From Vogesella sp. LIG4 (GTDB lineage Bacteria > Pseudomonadota > Gammaproteobacteria > Burkholderiales > Chromobacteriaceae): DNA of 64,000 nt. Under the pieces are notes generated by a model. It made no database searches and was not told where the DNA came from. It was given only the letters and a program-made list of their open reading frames with translations. Within the stretch, counting starts at the first letter, position 1; each line of letters begins with the position of its first letter. The stretch is from the NCBI RefSeq assembly GCF_900090205.1, contig NZ_LT607802.1:3622548-3686547 (forward strand), given 5' to 3'. The translations under genes and the position numbers were made by a program. This document shows, one piece after another, positions 17,562 to 26,573 of the stretch.

Positions 17562-17669
17562 CTCCAGCCCGGCATGACGCCCCTGGCCTGGCGGCAATCA
17601 AGACCGCTTTGCCGCGCAAGCGCAGCCAAGGCAAAGGTAATGTGCATGCCGCTGCCGGTAGCCTGTGGC
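17562..17669 (-). pseudogene. Decayed fragment matching the 3' end of the MFS exporter gene at 40881
   Basis: Two blocks match the MFS gene and its downstream flank in the same order. Block 1 (17562-17606) aligns with 40827-40871, with 7 differences by eye. Block 2 (17631-17669) aligns with 40956-40994 and includes an identical run of about 27 bases. On the minus strand block 2 encodes QATGSGMHITFA, as in the exporter's last transmembrane segment. About 80 bases between the blocks are missing here. This is a remnant of a duplicated or recombined gene end, not a working gene. Confidence 0.7.
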
Positions 17670-17790
17670 AGGCCGGCCGATAAGGCGGCAGGTGGCGGCC
17701 GGCCGCCGCGTAGCCGATAGTCAATCCAGCAGCAGCCAGCCGCACTTGCACGGCCCGCGCCGCGGAACGACATGAACAGGCGATCGCACC

Positions 17791-20346
17791 ATGCCCGCTA
17801 ACAAGTTGCCACCCTGGTGGCTGACGCCGCCTGCCGAGCATGCGGCCAACCTTGATGCCGCCAATGGCAGCATGGCCAACGGTCTGTCGGGCAATGAGGC
17901 TGCGGCCCGGCTTGCCCGCTTCGGCCCCAACCTGCTGCGGGAGCACCGCAGGCATTCCCTGCTGCGGCAGTACCTATCCCGCTTCAAGAACCCGCTGGTG
18001 CTGATCCTGCTGGCCGCCAGCGCCGTCTCCGCCTTCAGCGGCGATGTCACCAATTTTTTCATCATCAGCTGCATCGTGCTGATGAGCGTCACCCTGGATT
18101 TCGTTCAGGAATACCGCGCCAATGCGGCCGCCGAGAAGCTGCGCCAGTCGGTGGCGGTAAGGACCACCGTGCTGCGGGATGGCAAGCCGCAACAGGTAGC
18201 GATCAGCCAGGTGGTGCCCGGCGACATCGTGCTGCTGTCGGCGGGCGACCTGATTCCGGCCGATGGCCTGGTGCTGGAAGCGCGCGACTTCTTCGTCAAG
18301 CAGGCGCTGCTCACCGGCGAGTCGTTTCCGGTGGAGAAGAAACCGGGCGCGCTGCCGGACAGCGCCAGCGACATCCAGGACGCCAGCAACGCGGTGTTCA
18401 TGGGTACCTCGGTGATCAGCGGCAGCGCGCGGGTAGGCGTTGTCGGCACCGGCGCGAATACGGCGCTGGGAGAAATCGCCGACAGCGTTGCCCGCCCTGC
18501 CGAGCCCACCTCTTTCGATATCGGCGCCCGCCACTTTGGCCTGCTGATCATGCGGCTGACCATGCTGATGGTGATGTTCGTGCTGCTGGTGAACGCCTTC
18601 TTTCACAAGCCGTGGCTGGAATCCTTCCTGTTCGCGGTCGCTCTTGCCGTGGGGCTGACGCCCGAGCTGCTGCCCATGGTGATCTCGGTCACGCTATCGC
18701 GCGGCGCACTGCGCATGGCCAGGCAGCAGATGGTGGTCAAGCGCCTGTCCGCCATCCAGGACCTGGGCTCCATGGATACGCTGTGCACCGACAAGACCGG
18801 CACGCTGACCGAGGCGAAGATCCGTCTGGAACAGCATGTGGACGCCGCCGGCCAGCCCAGCGAGCGGGTGCTGCAGCTCGCCTATTGCAACAGCTATTTC
18901 GAAACCGGCCTGAAAAGCCCGCTGGACGAGGCGATTCTGGAGCACAGCCACATCGACGTGAGCAGCTGGAACAAGATCGACGAGGTGCCGTTCGACTTCG
19001 AGCGCCGCCGGGTCTCGGTGCTCATCGACAATGGCAGCGAACGCTGGCTGGTGGTGAAAGGCTCCCCGGATGAAATCGTGGCGCTGTGCCGCCATTACGA
19101 AACCGGCGCCACGCAGCAGCCGCTTGCGGAGGCGGCGACCGTGGCCGGCATCCGCCAGCAGTATCACGGCCTGGAAGAAAACGGCTTCCGGGTGCTGGGC
19201 ATAGCCTGGCGGCAGGTGCCCCGCGAGCACAACCACGCGGTAGTCAGCGATGAAACCGAGCTGGTGCTGGCCGGCTTCGCCGCCTTTCTCGACCCACCCA
19301 AGGCCAGTGCCGCCGCCGCCCTGGCGGCGCTGGCCGATGCCGGCGTCGGCATCAAGATCGTCACCGGCGATAGCGACCTGGTGACGCGGCATGTCTGCGC
19401 CCGGCTGGGCACCACCGTCACCGGCGTCATGACCGGCCGGGAAATCGCCGAGCTGGACGACCACGCGCTGCAGGCGCGCGTGGATGCGGCCAACCTTTTC
19501 TGCCGGGTGAACCCGGCGCAGAAGGAGCGCGTGATTCGCGCACTCAGGGCCCGCGGCCACGTGGTGGGTTACCTGGGCGACGGCATCAACGATGCGCCAT
19601 CGCTGCATGCGGCGGATGTCGGCCTGTCGGTAGACTCCGCCGTGGACGTTGCCAAGGAGGCAGCCGACATGGTGCTGCTGCAGCACGATCTGCACGTGCT
19701 GCATATTGGCGTGCGCGAGGGGCGCCGCACCTTCGGCAACATCATGAAATACATCATGATGGGAACCAGCTCCAACTTCGGCAATATGTTCAGCATGGCG
19801 GGCGCCTCGCTGTTCCTGCCCTTCCTGCCGATGCTGCCCACCCAGATCTTGCTGAACAACATTCTCTACGACATCTCGGAGATTCCGATTCCGTTCGATA
19901 TGGTGGATGCCGAGGAAACCCGCCACCCGCGCGTGCTCGACATGGCCTTCATCCGCAACTTCATGCTGGTGATCGGGCCGATCAGCTCGGTATTCGACTT
20001 CCTGACCTTCTACCTCATGCTGGTGGTGCTGAAGGCCAATGAGCAGCTGTTTCAAACCGGCTGGTTTGTCGAATCGCTGTGCACCCAGATCCTGGTGATC
20101 TTCATCATCCGCACCCGCGGCAACCCGCTGCGAAGCCGTGCGCATGCGCTGCTGGCAAGCACCTCGCTGGCCATTGTCGGCATCGCCCTGCTGCTGCCGC
20201 TCAGCGCGCTCGGCCAGCACTTCGGCTTTGTGCCGCCACCGGGCAGGTTCTATTTCTTCCTCGGCCTGATGGTGCTTGCCTACCTGCTCATCGTGGAATG
20301 GGTAAAACAGGGCTTTTACCGCTGGTACGCGGCAAGAAAACGCTAG
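17791..20346 (+). CDS. mgtA: Magnesium-importing P-type ATPase (P3B)
   Basis: An 851-residue inner-membrane pump. Motifs: actuator TGES (in [12 protein letters not shown]), phosphorylation site DKTGTLT, hinge [16 protein letters not shown], and transmembrane segments around residues 65-110, 245-310 and six more at the C-terminus. The length and the N-terminal pattern ([27 protein letters not shown]) match MgtA/MgtB. It imports Mg2+ with ATP. It is followed at 56 bases by an ABC exporter gene pair, probably a separate unit. Contains two copies of TGCGGCCAAC (17841, 19485). Confidence 0.92.
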   Translation: MPANKLPPWWLTPPAEHAANLDAANGSMANGLSGNEAAARLARFGPNLLREHRRHSLLRQYLSRFKNPLVLILLAASAVSAFSGDVTNFFIISCIVLMSVTLDFVQEYRANAAAEKLRQSVAVRTTVLRDGKPQQVAISQVVPGDIVLLSAGDLIPADGLVLEARDFFVKQALLTGESFPVEKKPGALPDSASDIQDASNAVFMGTSVISGSARVGVVGTGANTALGEIADSVARPAEPTSFDIGARHFGLLIMRLTMLMVMFVLLVNAFFHKPWLESFLFAVALAVGLTPELLPMVISVTLSRGALRMARQQMVVKRLSAIQDLGSMDTLCTDKTGTLTEAKIRLEQHVDAAGQPSERVLQLAYCNSYFETGLKSPLDEAILEHSHIDVSSWNKIDEVPFDFERRRVSVLIDNGSERWLVVKGSPDEIVALCRHYETGATQQPLAEAATVAGIRQQYHGLEENGFRVLGIAWRQVPREHNHAVVSDETELVLAGFAAFLDPPKASAAAALAALADAGVGIKIVTGDSDLVTRHVCARLGTTVTGVMTGREIAELDDHALQARVDAANLFCRVNPAQKERVIRALRARGHVVGYLGDGINDAPSLHAADVGLSVDSAVDVAKEAADMVLLQHDLHVLHIGVREGRRTFGNIMKYIMMGTSSNFGNMFSMAGASLFLPFLPMLPTQILLNNILYDISEIPIPFDMVDAEETRHPRVLDMAFIRNFMLVIGPISSVFDFLTFYLMLVVLKANEQLFQTGWFVESLCTQILVIFIIRTRGNPLRSRAHALLASTSLAIVGIALLLPLSALGQHFGFVPPPGRFYFFLGLMVLAYLLIVEWVKQGFYRWYAARKR

Positions 20347-20401
20347 CACCGGGCGCACGCTGCGGACCACCGGGAAGCCGCCATCTGCTATTGTCCTATC
20401 T

Positions 20402-21328
20402 ATGCAGCCCATCATTTCCATCTCGAATCTCTCCAAGTCCTACGCCTCTGGTTTCCAGGCCCTGAAACAGGTCAACCTGGATATCCAGCGCGGGGAAATT
20501 TTCGCCTTGCTGGGCCCGAACGGCGCCGGCAAAACCACGCTGATCAGCACCATCTGCGGCATCGTCAACCCTAGCGGCGGCCGGGTGCTGGTCGATGGCC
20601 ACGATATCGTGACCGACTACCGCGCCGCCCGTGCCATGATCGGCCTGGTGCCGCAGGAGCTGACCACCGATTCCTTCGAATCGGTGTGGGCCACGGTGTC
20701 GTTCAGCCGCGGCCTGTTCGGCAAACCGAAAAACCCGGCCTACGTCGAAGAGATACTGCGGGCGCTGTCGCTGTGGGACAAAAAGGACAACCGCATCATG
20801 ACGCTGTCCGGCGGCATGAAGCGGCGGGTGCTGATTGCCAAGGCGCTGTCGCACGAGCCGTCCATCCTGTTCCTCGACGAGCCCACTGCCGGGGTGGACG
20901 TGGAACTGCGCCGCGACATGTGGCGGCTGGTACGCTCGCTGCAGGCGCGCGGCGTCACCATCATCCTCACCACCCACTACATCGACGAAGCCGAGGAAAT
21001 GGCCGACCGCATCGGGGTGATCAGCAAGGGCGAGATCATCCTGGTGGAGGAGAAGACCGAGCTGATGCGCAAGCTTGGCAAGAAGCAGCTGACGCTGCAG
21101 CTGGAAGCGCCGCTGGCGCAGATTCCGCCCGCGCTTGGCGGCTACGCGCTGGAGCTGGCGACGAGCGGCAGTGAGCTGGTCTACACCTACGACGCGCACG
21201 GCGAGCGCTCCGGCATCCTCGCCTTGCTGCAGGCACTGAATGAGGCAGGCATCCGCTTCAAGGATCTGCACACCACGCAAAGCTCGCTGGAAGACATCTT
21301 CGTCAGTCTGGTGCGGGGAAAGAAATGA
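20402..21328 (+). CDS. ABC exporter ATP-binding protein (YadG-like)
   Basis: A 308-residue ABC-2-type ATPase. Walker [10 protein letters not shown], signature [15 protein letters not shown], Walker [11 protein letters not shown] and the H-loop [17 protein letters not shown] are all present. It has the same length as E. coli YadG. Its stop overlaps the ATG of the permease gene as ATGA. The exported substrate is unknown for this family. Confidence 0.87.
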   Translation: MQPIISISNLSKSYASGFQALKQVNLDIQRGEIFALLGPNGAGKTTLISTICGIVNPSGGRVLVDGHDIVTDYRAARAMIGLVPQELTTDSFESVWATVSFSRGLFGKPKNPAYVEEILRALSLWDKKDNRIMTLSGGMKRRVLIAKALSHEPSILFLDEPTAGVDVELRRDMWRLVRSLQARGVTIILTTHYIDEAEEMADRIGVISKGEIILVEEKTELMRKLGKKQLTLQLEAPLAQIPPALGGYALELATSGSELVYTYDAHGERSGILALLQALNEAGIRFKDLHTTQSSLEDIFVSLVRGKK

Positions 21329-22086
21329 ACTTGTACGCGATTCGCGCGATTTACCGCTTCGAAATGGCCCGCACCGGGCGCACGCTGATGCAGAGCATCA
21401 TCTCGCCGGTGATTTCCACCTCGCTCTACTTTGTGGTGTTCGGCGCCGCCATCGGCTCGCGCATCCCCCAGACCCACGGCATCAGCTACGGCGCCTTCCT
21501 GGTGCCTGGGCTGATCATGCTGTCGCTGCTGACACAGAGCATCTCCAATGCCTCGTTCGGCATCTACTTCCCCAGGTTCACCGGCACCATCTACGAGCTG
21601 CTATCGGCACCGGTTTCCTACCTGGAGCTGGTAGTGAGCTATGTCGGCGCGGCGGCCACCAAATCGGTGGTGCTTGGCCTGATCATCCTGGCCACTGCCG
21701 GGCTGTTCGTGCCGCTGCAGGTAGCCCACCCGCTGTGGATGCTGCTGTTCCTGGTGCTGACAGCCATTACCTTCAGCCTGTTCGGCTTCATCATCGGCAT
21801 CTGGGCGGACGGCTTCGAAAAACTGCAGGTGATCCCGCTGCTGATCATCACCCCGCTGACCTTCCTGGGCGGCAGCTTTTACTCCATCGATATCCTGCCG
21901 CCGTTCTGGCAGACCGTTGCGCTGTTCAACCCGGTGGTCTACCTGATCAGCGGCTTCCGCTGGAGCTTCTACGGCATTGCCGACGTCAGCGTCGGCATCA
22001 GCCTTGCCATGACGGTCGGCTTTCTGGCGCTGTTCACCGCCATCGTGGCGTGGATCTTCAAGACCGGCTACCGCATCAAGGCCTAG
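21325..22086 (+). CDS. ABC-2 exporter permease (YadH-like)
   Basis: A 253-residue membrane protein with six predicted spans, beginning [20 protein letters not shown]. It also has the ABC-2 region [20 protein letters not shown]. The length is close to E. coli YadH. Translationally coupled to the ATPase gene by a 4-base overlap. Two hairpins follow the stop (22102-22134 and 22164-22195). Confidence 0.87.
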   Translation: MNLYAIRAIYRFEMARTGRTLMQSIISPVISTSLYFVVFGAAIGSRIPQTHGISYGAFLVPGLIMLSLLTQSISNASFGIYFPRFTGTIYELLSAPVSYLELVVSYVGAAATKSVVLGLIILATAGLFVPLQVAHPLWMLLFLVLTAITFSLFGFIIGIWADGFEKLQVIPLLIITPLTFLGGSFYSIDILPPFWQTVALFNPVVYLISGFRWSFYGIADVSVGISLAMTVGFLALFTAIVAWIFKTGYRIKA

Positions 22087-22101
22087 CAGTTCCCCCTCCC
22101 T

Positions 22102-22134
22102 CTGAAGGCAGCACGCTGCGTGTGCTGCCTTCAG
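22102..22134 (+). terminator. Hairpin after the ABC exporter operon
   Basis: A perfect 13-bp stem, CTGAAGGCAGCAC (22102-22114) with GTGCTGCCTTCAG (22122-22134), and a 7-base loop, 15 bases past the stop. There is no T-run, so it may be a weak or Rho-assisted terminator or an mRNA-protecting hairpin. Confidence 0.55.
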
Positions 22135-22163
22135 CAGCAACGCCCAACTCCCCTGTCGCCTCC

Positions 22164-22195
22164 CATGTTGGCCGCACGCCGCTGCGGCCAACATG
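22164..22195. repeat. Inverted pair of the GTTGGCCGCA/TGCGGCCAAC word
   Basis: CATGTTGGCCGCA (22164-22176) and TGCGGCCAACATG (22183-22195) form a perfect 13-bp inverted repeat with a 6-base spacer. It lies between the ABC permease gene and the XRE-cupin gene. Each arm contains the 10-mer that recurs across the window. In Neisseria, paired DNA uptake sequences often form such terminator hairpins between genes; here the resemblance is structural only. Confidence 0.8.
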
Positions 22196-22210
22196 AAAAT
22201 CCTGTTTTCT

Positions 22211-22223
22211 GGAATTTAATTCC
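22211..22223. promoter_or_regulatory. Palindrome in the XRE-cupin promoter
   Basis: GGAATTTAATTCC (GGAATT-T-AATTCC) lies just before a TATATT box (22226-22231) and ATG 22238. It is placed to block transcription of the XRE-cupin gene and is probably an autoregulatory operator. Confidence 0.5.
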
Positions 22224-22237
22224 TGTATATTGGAAAC

Positions 22238-22816
22238 ATGAACCTGGACGACCTTCTCGCCAAACGCATCCGCTCGCTACGCAAGCGCCGCGGCCATGCG
22301 CTGGAAAAACTTGCCGAACTCAGTGGCGTCAGCCGCTCGATGATTTCCCTGATCGAGCGCGCGGAAACCAGTGCCACCGCGGCCGTGCTCAACAAGCTTG
22401 CCGATGCGCTGGGCGTGAGCCTGGCCTCGCTGTTTTCCGAAGAGGCAGAGCCTGCGGTCACGCCGCTGGCGCGCTTCGAGGAACAGCATGTGTGGCAGGA
22501 CCCGGCTTCCGGCTACCTGCGCCGCCAGCTGTCGCCGCCCGGCTACGGCTCGCCGCTGGAGCTGGCCGAGGTGATCTTTCTGGCCGGGCAGACGGTGACT
22601 TTCGACAATGCAATGCGCAGCATCGTTACCCACCAGCAGATCTGGATGCTGGCTGGCGAAATGGAGATCACGGTCGAGGGGCAGAGCTGGCATCTGTTGC
22701 CTGGCGACTGCCTGGCCATGACGCTTGGCCAGCAGATCGTGTTCCACAACCCTACTTCTAGTTCGGCACGTTATCTCATCGCGCTGACCGCACAACCACC
22801 CTCGACAGGGAGATAG
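22238..22816 (+). CDS. XRE-family regulator with C-terminal cupin domain
   Basis: A 192-residue regulator. The helix-turn-helix covers residues 1-65 (LAKRIRSLRKRRGHALEKLA, SGVSRSMISLIERAETSAT). The cupin domain covers about residues 105-185 (GQTVTFDN, WMLAGEMEITVEGQSWHLLPGDCLAM). Proteins of this build sense small metabolites. No good ribosome site is seen, and a TATATT box lies 6 bases before the ATG, so the mRNA may be leaderless. The acetyltransferase gene follows after 2 bases and is probably co-transcribed. Confidence 0.87.
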   Translation: MNLDDLLAKRIRSLRKRRGHALEKLAELSGVSRSMISLIERAETSATAAVLNKLADALGVSLASLFSEEAEPAVTPLARFEEQHVWQDPASGYLRRQLSPPGYGSPLELAEVIFLAGQTVTFDNAMRSIVTHQQIWMLAGEMEITVEGQSWHLLPGDCLAMTLGQQIVFHNPTSSSARYLIALTAQPPSTGR

Positions 22817-22818
22817 CA

Positions 22819-23349
22819 ATGAGTGAGCACAAGCTGGTTAATTGCAGTTTTGACCGCCATGCCGCGGCCATCCTGGATATCTTCAATGAAGCCATCCTCA
22901 ACTCGACCGCGCTGTACGACTACAAGCCGCGCCCGCCCGAAAGCATGGTGACCTGGTTTGACACCAAGCAAAAAGGCGGCTTCCCTGTCATCGGCGTTGA
23001 AGACAGCAACGGTACCTTGCTGGCCTTCGGCAGCTACGGCACCTTCCGCGCCTGGCCGGCATTCAAGTACTCGGTGGAGCACTCCATCTACGTACACAAG
23101 GATCATCGCGGCAAGGGTCTGGGCAACACGGTGATGCAGGCGCTGATCGCCGCCGCGCGGCAAAACGATGTGCACGCCATGATAGGCGGCATCGATGCCA
23201 GCAACACCGGCAGCATCGCCCTGCACGAGCGGCTGGGCTTCAAGCACGTGGCCACCCTGCCCGAGGTGGGCTACAAGTTCGGCCGCTGGCTGGATCTGTC
23301 CTTCTACCAGATGCTGCTGGATACGCCGCTGGCCCCGGTGGATGGCTGA
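22819..23349 (+). CDS. GNAT N-acetyltransferase (phosphinothricin-acetyltransferase-like)
   Basis: A 176-residue GNAT enzyme. The acetyl-CoA loop is seen in HKDHRGKGLGNTVMQALIAAA. The PAT-type C-terminal pattern is GGIDASNTGSIALHERLGFKHVATLPEVGYKFGRWLDLSFYQ. It begins ILDIFNEAILNSTALYDY, also typical of PAT/YncA proteins, which acetylate amino-acid analogues. Downstream of an XRE-cupin regulator within one operon. Confidence 0.85.
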   Translation: MSEHKLVNCSFDRHAAAILDIFNEAILNSTALYDYKPRPPESMVTWFDTKQKGGFPVIGVEDSNGTLLAFGSYGTFRAWPAFKYSVEHSIYVHKDHRGKGLGNTVMQALIAAARQNDVHAMIGGIDASNTGSIALHERLGFKHVATLPEVGYKFGRWLDLSFYQMLLDTPLAPVDG

Positions 23350-23378
23350 TAGCCGGCAGCGGGCACAATGAGCAGAGC

Positions 23379-23819
23379 ATGAACGCTTATCTGGTATTCC
23401 CCATGTTGGCCGCAGCCGGGGTGGCGCTGGTTATCCAGAACCTGCTGATGGTGCGGATAACCGAGTCGGTCTCCACCGTGATCATTACCCTGGTCATCAA
23501 CTCCGCCATGGGGCTGGCACTGCTGCTGGCCGCCCTGCTCAGCCGCAACGGGCTGGCGGGCATCAGCGAAACCCTGCTGGCGATCCGCCCCTGGGCAGTG
23601 CTGCCCGGCCTGCTGGGTTCGTTCTTCGTGTTTGCCGGGATCATGGGCTACCAGTCGGTGGGGGCGCCGGCCACCATTGCCGTGCTGGTCGCCAGCCAGC
23701 TCACCGCCGGCTTGCTGGCGAACGCCTACAAGACCCAGGCGCCGCCCAGTGCACTGTCGCTGCTGGGGGCGGTGCTGCTGATCGCTGGCGCCATCCTGAT
23801 CCTGCGGGGGCGGGCCTAG
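23379..23819 (+). CDS. DMT-superfamily transporter, YdcZ/DUF606 family
   Basis: A 146-residue membrane protein with about five spans, beginning MNAYLVFPMLAAAGVALVIQNLLM. It contains the family feature LLGSFFVFAGIMGYQSVGAPATIAVLVASQLTAG. Half-size EamA-like transporters of this type usually work as dimers. Follows the acetyltransferase gene at 29 bases and may export a substrate handled by it. Contains one TGCGGCCAAC word (23405, minus orientation). Confidence 0.82.
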   Translation: MNAYLVFPMLAAAGVALVIQNLLMVRITESVSTVIITLVINSAMGLALLLAALLSRNGLAGISETLLAIRPWAVLPGLLGSFFVFAGIMGYQSVGAPATIAVLVASQLTAGLLANAYKTQAPPSALSLLGAVLLIAGAILILRGRA

Positions 23820-23915
23820 TACGCCAGCAGCAGGAACAGGTCATGCATGGCTGCGGCTGACGCTACACCCAGGGCCCACCCGGCCCAGGCGCCAGCCGCA
23901 GCAGCATGAAGTGCC

Positions 23916-25631
23916 TTACATCATGCCGGGCAGCACATAGACCGGGCGCTGCGGAATCGGGGTCGGGGTAAAGCGCGGCGCCTGGATTTCCGGCCACTGG
24001 AATGGCTCTACCGGAATGGCCCGCTCTTCGTCGGACGGCTCCTCCGCCTCTGCCACAAACACCACAACATTGTTGCGCATTTTGCAGGAAATTTTCACAC
24101 TCCGACTATTGTCCCCACAGTCTTTCACCCGCGTTATTTTACCGTTTTCGTACCAGACATCTGCCCATTCATTTTCATTGAAAAATATGGACCCCCAACC
24201 TTCCATAACAACCTTAAAATTACCAGACCTTTCAAAATAAAACTCGCCTTTAGCGTCTAACCCGGTCGTCACACCCTCAATTTTAAAATGACCAATCTTC
24301 CGCTGCTCCCCAACATAATACTCACCATTTTCGCAATCAGTCGGGCCAGAAAAACTTCTACACACCAGAACCAACTTATCCTTTTGCGGGTCAAATTTTT
24401 TATCAAATTCAAGTTGCCTGTAAAGTTTTGCTTTAGTAAAGGCATATTTACCATTACGCAACTCGGCTGAACCGTACCAGTAACCAGAGAAACCAATCCC
24501 CATAATTTGGTTATCCCCCTTACAGAGTGACAAGTCCTGGTTACAAGTCATGGGGTTGGCATCGTTGTACGTACCAATAACAACCTTGGCATTATCTCTC
24601 ACACGCAATGAGGTTTTTACGCCATCTACCGGCAACACATAATTATAACTGGCATTCATTACGCCAAAAATGAAGGGCGTTGTAAAGTCGAATGCAAGTC
24701 CTTCATTACAAAGAATCCTGCCCGGCTGGAAACCGAAGTCCTTGCAGCGCAGTTCCACGTATTTAAACTTGTTGCCGGCATCATGACGCTTCAATACGGC
24801 ACTGGTCGGCACATTGTCCCAGCTATAGATGGAGGCCGACCATCTGGCCGGGTCTCCTTCCAGGAATATGGCGCCATCGACTGGCTTGCCGTCATTCACA
24901 TATGCCTGGTGCACCAGTGTTTCACCCTTTGCCGACAGTTTCAGCTTTTGCACTGCCGCAGCCACACCGGCAGCCGGGTGCAACTGCGCGTAGATGATGT
25001 TACTACCACCCACAAGGTCACCGTTCCTGAACTGCCCCTGCTTGATCCAGGCACTGGGCATGTCCGTTGCCGACCCGCTCCATGCCTGCTCGCCGTCGCC
25101 ATCCAGTACGCCATTGACGAAATCACCACTCAGCACATAAGTGTCTTCGACAAACTTGCCATTTTCATCGTAAGTCAGGTTGGTTTTTTTACCTTTACCC
25201 TGCAAAAGCCCATCCACAAAATTGCCTTGCAGCACCCGAAGTACAATTTGCTTCTTGTCATTCACAATATTACTGTGCCGGATTAATAACTCTCCCTCAC
25301 CCTGCAACGGTTTGCCATTGCACTTTTCTTTGCCAGCCCACTTAATCTGTACATTATCTATACCATCAGTGGATGGCAAAAAGTATGCCACACAGCCCGC
25401 TGTCGATTTATAGGCTGTAGAATAGGAACGATCGGCTTTCTGCAAGCCATCCATAGCCCTGGCGGGAGAAAATCCGGACAACGCAGGCGCCTTGCCGTTG
25501 AATCGCATACCCTGCAGCGTGCTCAACAATGCCGGATCGTCAAAATTCGACAAATTGGTCATCGCGCAGGCGGCGGTAGCACCCAGCAAACCGGTAAAAA
25601 ACAGCAATGCCCTGCCTGTCATTTTCAGCAT
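23916..25631 (-). CDS. Exported protein with MORN-like repeats, AT-rich gene
   Basis: A 571-residue exported protein. A signal peptide (RALLFFTGLLGATAACA) is followed by several G-x-F-x-N/D-G-x-x-x-G-x-G units. Examples are GNFVDGLLQGKGKK, GDFVNGVLDGDGEQ and GQFRNGDLVG, the MORN pattern. The C-terminus is proline-rich. The start at 25631 (MLKMTGRALL) is the first ATG; the frame is open to a TTG at 25652. The sequence between about 24060 and 25350 is clearly more AT-rich than its surroundings, suggesting acquired DNA. No close functional match is known to me. Confidence 0.75.
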   Translation of the reverse strand: MLKMTGRALLFFTGLLGATAACAMTNLSNFDDPALLSTLQGMRFNGKAPALSGFSPARAMDGLQKADRSYSTAYKSTAGCVAYFLPSTDGIDNVQIKWAGKEKCNGKPLQGEGELLIRHSNIVNDKKQIVLRVLQGNFVDGLLQGKGKKTNLTYDENGKFVEDTYVLSGDFVNGVLDGDGEQAWSGSATDMPSAWIKQGQFRNGDLVGGSNIIYAQLHPAAGVAAAVQKLKLSAKGETLVHQAYVNDGKPVDGAIFLEGDPARWSASIYSWDNVPTSAVLKRHDAGNKFKYVELRCKDFGFQPGRILCNEGLAFDFTTPFIFGVMNASYNYVLPVDGVKTSLRVRDNAKVVIGTYNDANPMTCNQDLSLCKGDNQIMGIGFSGYWYGSAELRNGKYAFTKAKLYRQLEFDKKFDPQKDKLVLVCRSFSGPTDCENGEYYVGEQRKIGHFKIEGVTTGLDAKGEFYFERSGNFKVVMEGWGSIFFNENEWADVWYENGKITRVKDCGDNSRSVKISCKMRNNVVVFVAEAEEPSDEERAIPVEPFQWPEIQAPRFTPTPIPQRPVYVLPGMM

Positions 25632-25700
25632 GAGGAAATCTTTCCCTTTCAATCCATCGGGCCGGACATTTACCGTCTGGCAATTATGATTCTGCGTGCA

Positions 25701-26498
25701 TCACCCATCGAGGCAACCATGCCGGCCTGCAGCGGCAGGCAATTCGATGCTGATGCAAATTGGCAACTTGTCCTGTATTGCCTCGCCATGCTTGACCATG
25801 GTCTGGCAAATGCAGTCATTGGCGACATACCGGCCGCAGCCTGCCTGGATGAACGCCTGGTAGTGACTGTACAGATCACGGGTGACCTCGCCGCCCAGCA
25901 GCCTGGTTGTCACCATGAAATCCCGGCGCTGCGCCGCCGCTACCGCCAACAGCACCGCGCCATTGTCCAGTGTGATGCGCAGCGACACCGGCACGTGGCC
26001 AGCCGGCGGCATGGCAACCCTGCCGCCAGCCAACAGCGCCGCGGTAAGCGCGGCAGCCGCCAGCGCCAGCAGGGCAAGCTGATAGCGCCACGCCCCGTCG
26101 CCCACCCCGCTTTTTGCCGCCAATGCGGCCAACAGCAAGGCGCCGCCAGCAGCCAGCACGCCACTGGCTCTAGTCCCCCGCAGCCAGGCAGCCGGCCGGG
26201 CAGCATACCGCTTATTCAGCAGTGCCAGCAGCAGGTAGCCATGGCAGATGCTTTGCAGCGCCAACAGACCGTTGCCCACGGCCGCAGCCGCAGGCAGCAA
26301 GTCCCAGGGTGACGCGCGGCCCTGCAGCATATCGCCCAGCTCCTGCCACGCCAGCGCATAGAGCGGGCTCAGCAGCAGCCCGCTCAGCAGCAAGACCATG
26401 GCCAGCAGTGGCGTGAGTACGCGCCGGCATGCCAGCGGCGGGGGTAAAGGTAAGCGCACGTTGCTCCAGTCGCAGCAAGGCCGGCAGCAATCCATCAA
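25701..26498 (-). CDS. Putative inner-membrane protein, unknown function
   Basis: A 265-residue predicted protein with four hydrophobic stretches near residues 28-50, 68-95, 110-125 and 135-160. A soluble C-terminal part contains cysteines (CGRYVANDCICQTM). The frame is long and uninterrupted, but the start at 26498 has no clear ribosome site, and high GC makes chance frames common. I recognise no family. It is oriented divergently from the Cys-rich secreted gene. Confidence 0.5.
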   Translation of the reverse strand: MMDCCRPCCDWSNVRLPLPPPLACRRVLTPLLAMVLLLSGLLLSPLYALAWQELGDMLQGRASPWDLLPAAAAVGNGLLALQSICHGYLLLALLNKRYAARPAAWLRGTRASGVLAAGGALLLAALAAKSGVGDGAWRYQLALLALAAAALTAALLAGGRVAMPPAGHVPVSLRITLDNGAVLLAVAAAQRRDFMVTTRLLGGEVTRDLYSHYQAFIQAGCGRYVANDCICQTMVKHGEAIQDKLPICISIELPAAAGRHGCLDG

Positions 26499-26573
26499 TC
26501 GTGCTGCTGGACAATGTATTTTGATTTATAGATAGTTTAGCCATTGGCATAACCCGATGCACCTTGCCACCTC

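Larger units (their letters stand above)
17474..17790. other. 317-bp intergenic region before mgtA
   Basis: This region holds the terminator of the binding-protein gene (17496-17524) and a decayed duplicate of the 3' end of the MFS exporter gene (17562-17669). A GC-rich stretch without clear features follows. No Mg2+ leader structure was recognised before mgtA. Confidence 0.6.

Noticed and set aside
18694..20436. A 580-codon open frame opposite mgtA
   Set aside because: Same effect of high third-position GC on the opposite strand; mgtA is unmistakable.
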